Assembly (NCBI GenBank): GCA_023213315.1
Contig: JAKCPI010002008.1
Location: 1 to 64,000 of the forward strand
Source of the DNA: Euborellia annulipes
Lineage: Eukaryota; Arthropoda; Insecta; Dermaptera; Anisolabididae
DNA: 64,000 nt
Direction: 5' to 3'
This document shows, in pieces, positions 54,801 through 62,484 of this stretch (positions within the stretch are counted from its first letter, which is position 1; each line of letters starts with the position of its first letter). The notes beneath the pieces are model-generated. The model searched no databases and was not told where the DNA came from. It was given only the letters and a program-made list of their open reading frames with translations. A program made the position numbers and the translations under genes.

Positions 54801-55940
54801 TTCTTACAGATGGTAGTAATCAACTGAATAGTGTCCCCACCCTCAATAAGAAACATTTAAGGGGGTTCAGGAGCGACGTTTAAACGTACTTTTAAAAAAA
54901 AACTAGACTATTATAAGGAATTTTTCAATGCGGTTTTTTTTTAAATGAATTAAATTCATAAGAGATTATTGGGACATCGAGCTATAATTTGTTTAATGAC
55001 TTATTAACAAATTAACGTAATTAATTTTTTTGTTATCAAGCAAATACAAAAAAACAATCTGTCCCAATAATCTTTAATTTTTGTTAAATTTAAAAATGAA
55101 TTTATTGTTATTATTAATCACATATTAATTTAGAAATTTTTAAAATAAGCTTACATGATTTATTTAAAAATCAACTGTCAAATTAGTTCAGCATTCTTGC
55201 AATAGATGGCAGGCTAGTCTAACATCCAATCTCCTTTTATCCTATATTTATATATTTTTATGCTTTTAAAAATGATACATAATATATAATAACATTTATA
55301 AAATATTTCATCCTTAAAAGATCAATGAAAATCAACCAAATGCATTAAATTATTAGCTACCATGCTGACATCTCTTGGCAAATTTTCGTAATGGTTGTTT
55401 TTTTTTCTGACTTTTCAAGACACACAACGCCCTCTTTTCAGGAAAAACATGCGTAACTTCTACACTATTGAACCCCATTAAAGCAATCCAACAAGAAAAT
55501 TGTCAATTTTCGTTTAAAATACGTCCATCAGGACAATTGTTTATCCTGAGGAAGGACGCGAAACGTATAATTTTTATCTGATTTTATTCCCTGATTTCAA
55601 TTTCTGCTTCTCTGATGAATTCGCTTATTTATTTTATTATTCCCAATATGGCGACCTTCATTAGTAAAAAAAAAAAAAAGTTTATCAATTACATCACCTT
55701 GATGAAGTTTAAATATTGAATAAATTACATTGTCTTTTGCATATTATTTTTGCTTTTTTTTTTTATTAATGAATATAAAATGTGATGATTTCTAGAGTTA
55801 GACTTGTTCCAACTTACCCGGTATTCTTCTCTGGTGAAGATCACCTTGTGAAGGGCTTCAAATGCTGGACGAGCGATGCCTTTGAGCTTTTTGGAAGCGA
55901 CTTTAGCAAGCCGGTGCAAATCGTATGAACAGTTTATTTC
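32829..55940 (-). CDS. Venus kinase receptor (VFT ectodomain + tyrosine kinase), 5' end missing
   Basis: Receptor tyrosine kinase of the Venus kinase receptor type, a plasma-membrane protein found in many invertebrates. Eleven exons join in phase to 931 codons plus stop: 55940-55818, 54689-54349, 50854-50553, 49036-48862, 47167-46988, 46921-46752, 46678-46567, 45339-45204, 45130-45002, 34019-33913, 33849-32829. Residues about 84-510 form a GABA-B-like Venus flytrap (VHIGGIFPL, GILGPACSD, ISYSAEGASL, YGGYAYDAVW, FQGVSGRINF). One membrane helix lies at about 525-549, and the kinase starts near 593 with GEGAFGAV, AVKTL, HRDVACRN, DFGM, SDYYKF and APES, closest by eye to insulin receptor. No signal peptide or start exon was found, so the gene extends upstream. 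Residues 1-80 may be the end of another ligand-binding module. Confidence 0.93.
33913..34019 (-). CDS. VKR juxtamembrane exon
   Basis: Acceptor TTTGTTTCAG, donor GTAGGT, phases 0/2. Encodes MIMQTLGMEMVSANQLCKSL then DKWELPRDRVVINR, matching the W-E-x-x-R-x-x-I pattern that leads into insulin-receptor-type kinases. Confidence 0.92.
34030..34450 (+). mobile_element. TTAA-type MITE, 5'-truncated copy
   Basis: Shares TCAAATAGTTCAGCACTCTT, GATGGCAGGCTAGTCT and ACACACAACGCCCTCTTGTC with the fuller copies at 45505-46125 and 54850-55490. It ends in CCCC followed by TTAA. Confidence 0.7.
35469..37130. repeat. 1.66-kb palindrome built from tRNA-box arms (copy 1)
   Basis: Head-to-head arms with a central segment containing GAATTCGCGATCCCGGTTGG. 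Each arm has a Pol III type-2-like promoter: A box TGGCTCAAGTGG and B box GAGTTCAAATCC, ending CCTGCAC and a T run. The tRNA-like parts are at 35657-35745 (minus) and 36861-36943 (plus). Copy 2 is at 40705-42062. Confidence 0.85.
36861..36943 (+). other. tRNA-like Pol III promoter unit
   Basis: About 83 nt with TGGCTCAAGTGG and GAGTTCAAATCC at tRNA spacing, followed by T9. The acceptor stem does not pair well, so it is a tRNA-derived SINE head or tRNA pseudogene, not a working tRNA. Confidence 0.6.
37141..37405. mobile_element. hAT-like MITE with 8-bp duplication GGTTGAAC
   Basis: Ends CATGGGCGTAGCCAG and CTGGCTACGCCCATG, flanked by GGTTGAAC at 37133-37140 and 37406-37413. Internal G8 and G10 runs. 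A related element without a clear duplication lies at about 49374-49481 (CATGGGCGTAACTAGGGA). Confidence 0.88.
37507..37861. mobile_element. hAT-like MITE rich in CCGAAA, duplication ATCAAGAC
   Basis: Ends TAGGGTCCGACCGAA and TTCGGTCGGTTCCTA, flanked by ATCAAGAC at 37499-37506 and 37862-37869. CCGAAA or TTTCGG occurs about a dozen times, many in CCGAATATTCGG contexts. No ORF. Confidence 0.88.
38030..38450. repeat. Palindrome family P2, copy 1
   Basis: Arms share GTGGTCCTTGTAA, TTGGCGCCAA and GATTTGTGCTGC. A second copy at about 43440-43850 has the same order. Neither carries a hammerhead core. Confidence 0.75.
38709..38985 (+). mobile_element. Full-length tRNA-derived SINE
   Basis: The tRNA-like head has A box TGGTGTAGAGGTTAGC and B box GGGTTCGGACCC. 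A body follows with GGCTTAAATAG and CCGAAAAGACTGTGTGAATG, then GTGA-type repeats and an A19 tail. Head fragments of the same family occur near 42950-43010 and 57965-58025. Confidence 0.8.
39065..40332. mobile_element. hAT-like element, 1.27 kb, duplication ATAATTAG
   Basis: Ends TAGGGCTCGGATTTATAGG and GCGAAATCCGAGCCCTA, flanked by ATAATTAG at 39057-39064 and 40333-40340. Inside are AGGCACTAAAAA repeats and a nested R1 block (39240-40020). No transposase. Confidence 0.85.
40705..42062. repeat. tRNA-box palindrome (copy 2)
   Basis: Same arms and centre as 35469-37130. tRNA-like units at 40740-40822 (minus) and 41944-42033 (plus). The right unit has an insertion (CAAGCAATCGA) between its boxes. 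A small separate palindrome (40545-40705) adjoins on the left. Confidence 0.85.
42240..42405 (+). promoter_or_regulatory. Orphan promoter-like island in the VKR intron
   Basis: A non-repeat, less AT-rich block with an inverted CCAAT box (GATTGGCC) and a direct one (GGCCAATGAG) 14 bp apart, followed by pyrimidine-rich DNA and several ATGs. It could drive the candidate exon that follows. Confidence 0.35.
42406..42555 (+). CDS. Candidate first exon, unknown gene inside the VKR intron
   Basis: ATG at 42406 opens 50 codons (MNRSFLCEFTLSPCLNIHLN, then TWEMPSSHLNSIHGFLVNAC) ending CAG before GTACCC. Codon use looks coding and the block is unique. No second exon is evident: the nearest acceptor (about 42870) brings an immediate stop. 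The minus strand is also open here (42564-42367). It may be a pseudogene remnant. Confidence 0.3.
44246..44294 (+). ncRNA. Hammerhead ribozyme, variant 5' core
   Basis: Stem I CTC-AGC/GCT-GAG, 5' core CATGAAGA instead of CTGAAGA, perfect stem II GGTCG/CGACC, GAAACGTC at 44278-44285. Single copy, same family as 13565-13612. Confidence 0.6.
45002..45130 (-). CDS. VKR transmembrane exon
   Basis: Phase 0/0. Encodes AAIVVVNITG followed by FGFLGIILIILFFIA and a basic stop-transfer KKRYERK. The following intron is about 11 kb. Confidence 0.93.
45204..45339 (-). CDS. VKR exon, C-terminal end of the Venus flytrap
   Basis: Encodes VGSFIPNATSDSGILDLNEE, YLRWLTPNGKTPDD and a cysteine (SECVFQ). The donor after CAG is GCAAGT, a GC-AG intron. 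Phases 2/0. Confidence 0.9.
45505..46125 (+). mobile_element. TTAA-type MITE, full copy
   Basis: The right end CTCCTGAACCCCC is followed by TTAA; the left end is TAAGGGGGTGCAGG. Same family as 34030-34450 and 54850-55490. TTAA targets fit piggyBac-like transposition. No ORF. Confidence 0.75.
46359..46405 (-). ncRNA. Hammerhead ribozyme (left arm), weakened stem I
   Basis: Minus strand: CTGATGA, stem II GATCG/CGACC with one mismatch, GAAACGTC. Stem I TTTGCT/TACGAA has lost two pairs relative to the right arm. Confidence 0.7.
46429..46473 (+). ncRNA. Hammerhead ribozyme, dimer-type (right arm)
   Basis: Stem I TTTGCC/GGCGAA, CTGATGA 46435-46441, stem II GGTCG/CGACC with loop TGATTGG, GAAACGTC 46460-46467. 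Every core position fits. The best reference copy in the window. Confidence 0.87.
46567..46678 (-). CDS. VKR exon with FQGVSGRINF
   Basis: Acceptor TTTCCAG, donor GTGGGT, phases 1/2. SDFQGVSGRINFSQG is the classic lobe-2 motif of GABA-B-like Venus flytraps, followed by YQWLKNHNFSK. Confidence 0.92.
46752..46921 (-). CDS. VKR exon with YGGYAYDAVW
   Basis: Acceptor TTATAG, donor GTACGT, phases 2/1. Encodes ISPYGGYAYDAVWVYAYALD and TAQRLVHYI. Confidence 0.92.
46988..47167 (-). CDS. VKR exon, mid-lobe
   Basis: Acceptor CTTCCAG, donor GTAGGC, phases 2/2. Encodes YVWFLPGWLSDEWW, a cysteine pair region (STLCKREEL, GYFCLAP) and VGQWLKR. Confidence 0.92.
47293..47332 (-). ncRNA. Hammerhead motif with minimal stem II
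   Basis: Minus strand: GGA/TCC stem I, CTGAAGA, very short stem II (GG...CC), GAAACGTT. The core is intact, but stem II is only two base pairs. Confidence 0.55.
47963..48226. mobile_element. hAT-like MITE, duplication GTCGCTTT
   Basis: AGGGCGGAAACAGGGGGGG start and GGATCCGCCCTT end, flanked by GTCGCTTT (47955-47962 and 48227-48234). Same family as 25354-25623. Confidence 0.8.
48862..49036 (-). CDS. VKR exon with RARIIIADV
   Basis: Acceptor TTTCCACAG, donor GTAAAC, phases 1/2. Encodes IHFIANPRF, LVQLRARIIIADVQEDAAV and MCEAYKQNMTAYHG, the beta strand and helix of the flytrap hinge region. Confidence 0.93.
50553..50854 (-). CDS. VKR exon, lobe 1 with ligand-pocket serine
   Basis: Acceptor TTTTTAAG, donor GTGAGT, phases 2/1. 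Encodes LYERMVGILGPACSDTLEPL, VVISYSAEGASL, YPYFFRTI and FDWNRIATL. The SYSAEGA segment is where class C receptors contact the ligand amino-acid group; a binding role here is inference. Confidence 0.94.
51683..51933. repeat. Hammerhead-derived foldback, both cores disabled
   Basis: The left arm minus-strand motif (51716-51762) has CTGATGA, stem II GGGAG/CTCCC and GAAACGTG. G at the cleavage position is not cleavable in hammerheads. The right arm has lost 16 bp covering the loop, stem II and GAAA. Confidence 0.75.
52200..52760. repeat. Palindrome with a small nested MITE
   Basis: Arms share AGAACACAAATTGTGAAATT and GGACATC-type blocks. The loop contains a 73-bp hAT-like MITE (52460-52532) with target copies CTTCATCA and CTTCATCG. 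Confidence 0.75.
52828..54124. mobile_element. Tc1/mariner-like non-autonomous element
   Basis: Inverted ends GACAAAATAATAGGAACACC and GGTGTTCCTATTATTTTGTC, a terminal pattern common among Tc1/mariner-type elements. The left half is a nested palindrome (about 52920-53440). No transposase ORF is recognisable. Confidence 0.7.
54349..54689 (-). CDS. VKR exon, start of the Venus flytrap
   Basis: Acceptor TTTTTTCAG, donor GTCATT (weak but in phase), phases 0/2. Encodes LVLIWNNTASS, ACEWVRKN-type sequence (ATCEWVRKNQLTLQTWTLP) and then VVHIGGIFPLSNSTVG with AAQLAITAVN. Confidence 0.92.
54766..54800 (-). ncRNA. Compact hammerhead-like motif
   Basis: Minus strand: CCGAGGA, AGGCGCTC, GAAACGTC. Stem II is too short to be sure of. 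A similar compact motif lies at 55545-55568 on the plus strand (CTGAGGA, AGGACGC, GAAACGTA). Confidence 0.35.
54850..55490 (+). mobile_element. TTAA-type MITE, full copy
   Basis: Left end TTAAGGGGGTTCAGGAG, right end TTGAACCCCATTAA. Same internal blocks as 45505-46125. All three copies have the same orientation, all in VKR introns. Confidence 0.75.
55818..55940 (-). CDS. VKR most 5' exon found
   Basis: Acceptor TTCTTTTAG, donor GTAAGT, phases 0/0. Encodes EINCSYDLHRLAKVASKK and LHKVIFTREEYR. A TREEY...W...CEW pattern across this and the next exon resembles the end of the OpuAC-type module that precedes flytrap domains in some early-animal receptors; this is inference from memory of the pattern. 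Confidence 0.85.
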
Positions 55941-56017
55941 CTAAAAGAACGAAAGAAGAAGAGAAAAATTAGAGTTGTGGTGTGCCACACTCAATTACAA
56001 GCAGGGATTCTTTAGAC

Positions 56018-56821
56018 CAGGGACGTCATTTGAGGGGGGGGACATTTGCCCCTCAAGCCTTTGGAAGAAAATAGTCAAATCTGAGCTGAGCTCCTACATA
56101 CAAACTCACACTATCATCATACTAGTATACACTGAGGAGCAAAAGAGTGCAACACTTTGTTTCTTCTTAAAAACACTTGTTCTAATCTATCTTAATGATA
56201 CTGTCAGTGGCGTAACGTATTTTAGCTGCCCCCCCCCCCCGGGCAAAAAATGTGTCTTGAATATTGTTCCCACCTTTGGCGAGGGGCGTCGAAAGACGCT
56301 CTCTCCTCCTTGGAAGCCATACAGAGGCGTGCAATTAGACTGATAGGTGATTCTACCCTTACTGCATCCCTACAGTCACTAGATCATAGAAGAAGAGTAT
56401 CTGCACTATCTCTCTTCTACAGGTATTACCATGGTCAATGCTCTGCCGAATTAAAATCAATTATCCCACCCAATGCAACATATTCACGGAACACAAGAGA
56501 GGCATCTTCCCAGCATCCCTATGCTGTTCAGATCACGACTAACAGAACAAAACAATTTCATTCTTCCTTTGTCCCCATGACCTCCCGTGATTGGAACAAG
56601 CTCCCTGCGTCTATCTTCCCCAAAACCTACAATCTTCAGACTTTCAAGTCTAACCTCAACAGGCATCTTCTCAGTTCCCGCAGTTGAGTCTCCCCTTTAT
56701 GCTTCTCCTTTTGTTTTTATTTTCTTCCTGGCTGCATGTGACTATTGGTCATTATAGGTCTTCGGACCTTATGCACCCATTCCAAAAAAAAAAAAAAAAA
56801 AAAAATGAAATGACGTCCCTG
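56018..56821. mobile_element. hAT-like MITE, duplication CTTTAGAC, split by a LINE
   Basis: Ends CAGGGACGTCATTTG and CAAATGACGTCCCTG-like (AAATGACGTCCCTG), flanked by CTTTAGAC at 56010-56017 and 56822-56829. Most of its length is the LINE end inserted inside. Confidence 0.85.
56240..56806 (+). mobile_element. 3' end of a non-LTR retrotransposon (LINE)
   Basis: An open frame to TGA at 56685-56687 reads CLEYCSHLWRGASKDALSS, LEAIQRRAIRLIGD, SRDWNKLPASIF and TFKSNLNRHLL. This is the C-terminal tail after reverse transcriptase in Jockey/CR1-type LINEs. A short 3'UTR (GGTCTTCGGACC hairpin) and a poly(A) run follow. The rest of the element is absent, as in a 5'-truncated insertion. Confidence 0.85.
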
Positions 56822-57790
56822 CTTTAGACAGAAAATCTTGTGTATGTAAGCGACAACATTTATTCAATAATATTACAGAGGAGCAAAAAAAAAGTCTTCT
56901 GTGGAATAAATAGTTTTTACCCAGTTGCGAGGATACAGCCAAGGAGGCTGAAACCAGAGACGTTTCAAGACTCATATCTTCTATTGTTTTTAACTTTCTC
57001 TTACCTATATATATATATATTGGAGAGAGAGAGAGAGAAAGTATTGGATTGGATGTCGAGATTTTGATGGATATAACTTTTGAGTCCCCTGAATCCAAAA
57101 AAAAGTGGTTTCCGCGACATGGTCTGTCTATGTTCAATTTTAAAGATGAAAGAATTGAGCTAGGAGGCTGAAATTTTATATTTAAGTTAGGCACCCCCAT
57201 GGGACGTGACACGAAGCTTTTGAACAAAATCGGCCAATAAGTACTAGTACTTTACTGATGTACTTTTTCAGTTTTTTTCGATTTTCTCAAAATTCGCTTC
57301 AACGATTTTGATTGAAATTCAAAAATCAATTATTTTTTAGATGCTCTTTAAAATGTATATCAATGAAATTTTTCGTGGGAATTGTTTGAAGTACAATTTA
57401 CTAATGTGGAAGCATTCATAGCTGAGCGCCATCCATGAATCGCGTGGTCAAGTTTGGAACTTAAATGCTAAGGGCAACTAAATATATCTGGACACAAAAA
57501 ATCTGGTGTGATAGCACGGTGAACAACTTTCCCTTACCGAATGGTAAGAGGTAAGTTGTCAGATATACCAGATTTTTTATTAATAGGAATTGACCTTCTA
57601 TTTGCCCGATTCTATGTCAAAAATCATTTTGGGCAAGATCTGAACGTTTTATTTTCTTGTTTTGCCAAATTATTTGTAAAATTGGTGTTTTCTAAGGACC
57701 TCTTATCTACGGTATGTAATTAGTGCGTTTAGAATTCCCTGAAATTTTGTGTACCTCTTTGTCCTTATCCCTAGTAACATGCCTGTATGT

Positions 57791-57832
57791 TTCAGGCCTG
57801 ATGATGGTTCTTTTAGGACCGAAACCGTGAGA
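57791..57832 (+). ncRNA. Hammerhead-like motif with a non-cleavable site
   Basis: CTGATGA 57798-57804, stem II GGTTC/GGACC (5 bp with one wobble), GAAACCGTG. G at the cleavage position predicts no activity. Confidence 0.5.
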
Positions 57833-58334
57833 ATGTGCACACGAAGGTTTTGAAATTCCTATTTAATAATGTACAAACTTTGTTTAAATACCGAGAACTC
57901 CATCTTACGAATTTAAAAGAAGGAAACTTGCAAATATTTTTTTTTTTTTTTTTAACACTCACACTTTTTTCTCAGGTTAGCACGCGGGTTAGCGTAGGGG
58001 TTACTACACCAAGCCCTGAGGGCACTTCCAAATATTAAAATTGATATTTCTCTTTCGTCTCTTTTATAATTATATAACGATTAATGAGCGGGAAAGTTTT
58101 GCAACTTGCCTATTTTTTTTTTTTTTTTTTTCATTGAATCTTGAGTGTTAAATAAATATTATATTGGAAATTTGAATAATAAGATAATTTGTCCTTGGTT
58201 CGTAATTCTAAGAGAATCTTTGTCTTTTGAAGATGAAGCGAAGGGTCGTGCGCAGTGCATCGCATCGCATTGCAATTAAATAAACAGAGACCTCCAAATT
58301 GCATAAAGAAGTCAACTACCGACATTCTCTATAC

Positions 58335-59307
58335 CAGCGGTTCACAACCCGTGGGCCGCGGACGTCTAAGAAAAGATAAAAATTATATATATTTATATAA
58401 AATTATGTAGGCTAGGGTGGCGCAAAAAAAAAAAAAAAAAAAACAACTAATCAAGTCTCGTATGAAAATATGTTAGTTTCTCATGTTTTAAGAGACCTCT
58501 CCAAAAGATGAGCTCAAAATTTTTTATTTTTTTTCTCGTTACGGTAGAATTTTATAGAAGAAAAGAAAATACTTTTCTCAAATTTTCAACTTGAAATATT
58601 AATTTTTAAAGGTCGTTCAAATTTTTTTTTTAAATTTGTCAGTGCATTTCTTTCTGTTTTCGAGCGACCTTTAAATATTCATATCAAAGATTGAATACAT
58701 TTTTTTCTTTTAGTTAGTAAGATAATCGACAAAAATACACCACGATATGAACAAAAAATCAAACAAAATACTGAAAATATATCATCTATATATAATTTTT
58801 AATAACTTGCTATTTTGTAAATTAAGGTTACAGGTACGATTGATTATGTTTTCTCAAATATCTTATTAATTAAAAGAAAAAAATGTATTAAAACTTTAAT
58901 ATAAATATTTAAAGGTCGCTCGAAAACATCGAAACCAATGCACTGACCAATTAAAAAAATTTTGAGCTGTCTTTAAAAATTAATATTTTAAGTTGAAAAT
59001 TAGAGAAAAGTATTTTCTTTTCGTCTATAAAATTCCAACGTGACGAGAAAAAAAAAAACAATTTTCGATTTTTGACGAATTTGGATATCTTTAAAAATTT
59101 TGAGCGTCCCTTAAAAAATATTTTTTCATCTTCTTATCTTTGGAGAGGACTCTTAAAACATGATAAACTAACATACAATATTTTCATATGAGGCTCGAAA
59201 AAAAAATTAGTCGGCTTTTTTGCGCCACCCTAATACACACTGGGCCTCAGAGGTTTTTTTTTTACGGAAAAAGTGGGCCGCGCATCAAAAAAGGTTGGGA
59301 ACCACTG
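58335..59307. mobile_element. hAT-like element, duplication CTCTATAC, with nested palindrome
   Basis: Ends CAGCGGTTCACAACCCGTGG and GGTTGGGAACCACTG, flanked by CTCTATAC at 58327-58334 and 59308-59315. Within it, 58412-59233 is a palindrome with ends TAGGGTGGCGCAAAAA and TTTTTTGCGCCACCCTA, possibly a second TA-target element. No transposase ORF. Confidence 0.9.
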
Positions 59308-59959
59308 CTCTATACCATCCCTTCCTTGTAATCATCAGACATCAGGCGTTTCTATGGGAGGGGGGCTATGGCCTCCTTAACTTACACTTTTTTGATTTTG
59401 AAAATTTTTTTTTTTTTAATACTTTCATCATATTATAATCAAATAATCTACAAAATACAAATTTAAAGTTTTTCTCAAAAGTTAACATTTGGCTATTATC
59501 ACTCATATCTTCAATTTAATGAGAGTCGCAGTTGAGAGGAAAAATCATCATTTGCATAGGAAATTGAAAAGGGAAGAAGTGTTTATGAATGAAAATATGA
59601 ATATGAATAGAAAAGGTCATTTAACTATTAATTAACTACGCACAAGCAATCATTGTTTGTTCTTCGATTTGTGTCTCTTGTCGAGGGTTGCCTAGGCGGC
59701 GAGGCGAATCGCCCGATCAAGAATTTCTTCTCAAAGTAATCGGGTCTAATTTTCAACTACGCGTCTATATTTTATTTTAATAGCGCTCTTGACCCTGAAG
59801 TCAATTTTTGTAGTTGGAATTTTATATCCGATTGTTTTCAATTCATTCATTCGCTCCTATTAAATAAAGAGACGGAACCTAATAAATAATCTGGGCTGGC
59901 TATGTCCATTCTATTACGCCTAGAATAAGAGAGCTTTGCAAAAATATACCTTATCCTTT

Positions 59960-61508
59960 ATATGGGGCATTCCACGCCATCTCGACCACTTTTGAACCCG
60001 ACCATTTTTGATTGAGCTGAAACTTTGTCATCTTTTTGTACCCTATTGAAAACGTGCCCTGAGAATTTTTTCAAATTTTTTGACCCAGCCAAAAAAAAGT
60101 TAGAGCATTTTCTAAAAACATCGACTTTTTTTCTAAATAACCGTAAAATTGACAAAAATTAACTTATCGGGACGTTTTTTTTTTAAATTTTTGTCTTTAA
60201 ATGTACTTTTCAGAAATAAATATGACAAAATATTACAGATTCATCTTGAACGTTTTTTTTGACATTATCGGAAAAAAACACAAAAATTTCGAGATGAATG
60301 ACTCTATGGTTTTTTTTTTTATAAAAAACTTTGAAATTTTGTACAAATTCTCTGAAATTTTCAGAGTGGGATTATTTCGCATTCTATTTTTTTTTCTCAG
60401 CTTATTTATCATGACGGTGCTCTTAAATTATTCCAGGACTGTCCGAGATTCTAGAAGATTGAAGAAAAATAATAATAGTTAGAGTTGCTGGTCGATTCCC
60501 GTCCCAAGCGAGAAAAATGTATTTCTTTTGAATTGACTACAAATCATTAGAAATAAATAGAGTTGGGGCCTTAGATGCCGAAAAAGACCTTAAAAAAGTG
60601 CAATAAAATAAAACTCTATTTTTTCAATTGTTTAAATAATTTCCATGTTCTTGATTTAGTAGAATTTGAATAATCTTTTACAATAAGACAATCATTTATA
60701 CCTGGCATAACAGAATGCACTTTTTGAGACGCGATGATAGGTTTAGATTTTGAAAATCGATTTGAAAAATTTTCTCGATTTTCATCACCTCTAACTATTA
60801 TTATTATTTTTTTTTTTTTTAATTTTCTTGAATCTCAAGGGCGGATACAAGGGGGGGGTAAAGGGGGTAATTACTCCCCCCCCGAGATTCGAAAAAATAC
60901 CTTTTTTTCACAAAAAAATTTATTTTTAATGTAAAATTTTTAAAATTAATACTTACAAATTTGATGTGTATATATATTCTGGCAAACAAGTACAGAATGC
61001 GCTTTTAAATTACCGAAATTTAAAAAAATAGTGTGTGAGTCACACCAGATTACCCCTCTCCCCCCCCCCGAGAAACACCTCTGGATCCGCCCTTGATCTC
61101 GGTCAATCCTGGAAGAATTTAAGAGCACCGTCATGATAAATAAGCTGAGAGAAAAAAAAAAATTCCCCAAAAAAAAAAAGTGTCATTCATCTCGAAATTT
61201 TTGTGTTTTTTTCCGATAATGTCAAAAAAAACGTTCAAGATGAATCTGTAATATTTTGTCATATTTATTTCTGAAAAGTACATTTAAAGACAAAAATTAA
61301 AAAAAAAACGTCCCGATAAGTTAATTTTTGTCAATTTTACGGTTATTTAGAAAAAAAAGTCGATGTTTTTAGAAAATGCAATAACTTTTTTTTTGGCTGG
61401 GTCGAAAAATCTGAAAAAATTCTAAGATACGTTTTGAATAGGGTACAAAAAGATGACAAAGTTTGAGCCAAATCAAAAATGCTCGAGTTGGCCTGGAATG
61501 CCCCATAT
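59960..61508. repeat. 1.55-kb palindromic TA-target element
   Basis: Ends TATGGGGCATTCCACGCCA and TGGCCTGGAATGCCCCATA in TA context. Arms match over about 450 bp to TCATGACGGTGCTCTTAAAT. The loop holds a hAT-like MITE (60836-61095). Confidence 0.85.
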
Positions 61509-61789
61509 ATAATAACTCGCTAATGTCCGTATTGACTAAATGTAAACGCTTTGGCTTTAAAGGTTTTGCTTACAGAATAGCAATTTGTGTCAAGGAAGTG
61601 TTAAAATGAATTAACGTTTACAGATGTTAAAAGTTAACGTTTTTATTTAGAGAATAGACCGGAATTTGTTTTTAAATTTCATCTTTGTTTCGAAACCAGT
61701 TCAACATTTTCGAGATAATGATTTCAAATGAAAAATGATCGTCGTTAGAAGCCCCCCCCCTGATTAGGGGCTTTTCACTCCTGCCTCGT

Positions 61790-61904
61790 CGTTCCACACG
61801 TAATTTCAAACGCCTTCACCACTTCAGAGAGGGCTGAGATCTTTTCAATTTCTTTTTCTAAAGTCGTTCCGTTCCATGAATCAAAGCATGCAAAATCCTA
61901 ACAT
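61790..61904 (-). CDS. Possible far-upstream VKR exon
   Basis: A minus-strand open stretch after ATGTTAG reads DFACFDSWNGTTLEKEIEKI and SALSEVVKAFEITCGTTRQE, with a sequon and spaced cysteines. No clean phase-0 GT donor is present to reach 55940, and the acceptor is pyrimidine-poor. It could be chance or part of another gene. Confidence 0.25.
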
Positions 61905-62484
61905 GATTTATTATAATGAGCTGCCAGATGCAAATCGCCATGAAATAGGATGTTTAGAACCATCCTTTTTGTTTTTGTTTATTGTCATTTTCCTTTAATT
62001 GATTGGCACCTGTTGTTGTTGTGTTTGATTACTGCAAGTTAGGCAACCCAAATAACCACTTCACAATTGTGGGGAGGGGGGATCTCCCCCTCCTTTGTCT
62101 GTATAGGATACAGATAACCAAAGGCTCGATGTGCAAAGTGATTTTTTTGCGAAAAGATAGAGAGGGCACTAATTGAATTGTTTTGATAATTTCTTTGAAA
62201 TTGATTATTCCTTAAAGGATTCTCAGAATAAATACTTTCTCGTTAAATAATTGACGCACTACAAAAAAAAATATTTGTTTTTTATATAAGTAAAATACCA
62301 AAATAATATTTGGTCAAGCCAATTTGAAAAATATTAAAATGGATTTCGAAAAAAAATTATAAACTGTGAAAGGCTTAATCTCGGTCTACAGGGACAGTTC
62401 GAGTATCATATTGTAGCAAATTTAGTCTACTTTAAAAACGTTCTAAGAAGGTTTTTTCAAAACCTAGTCCTTTAGGGTTATAAT

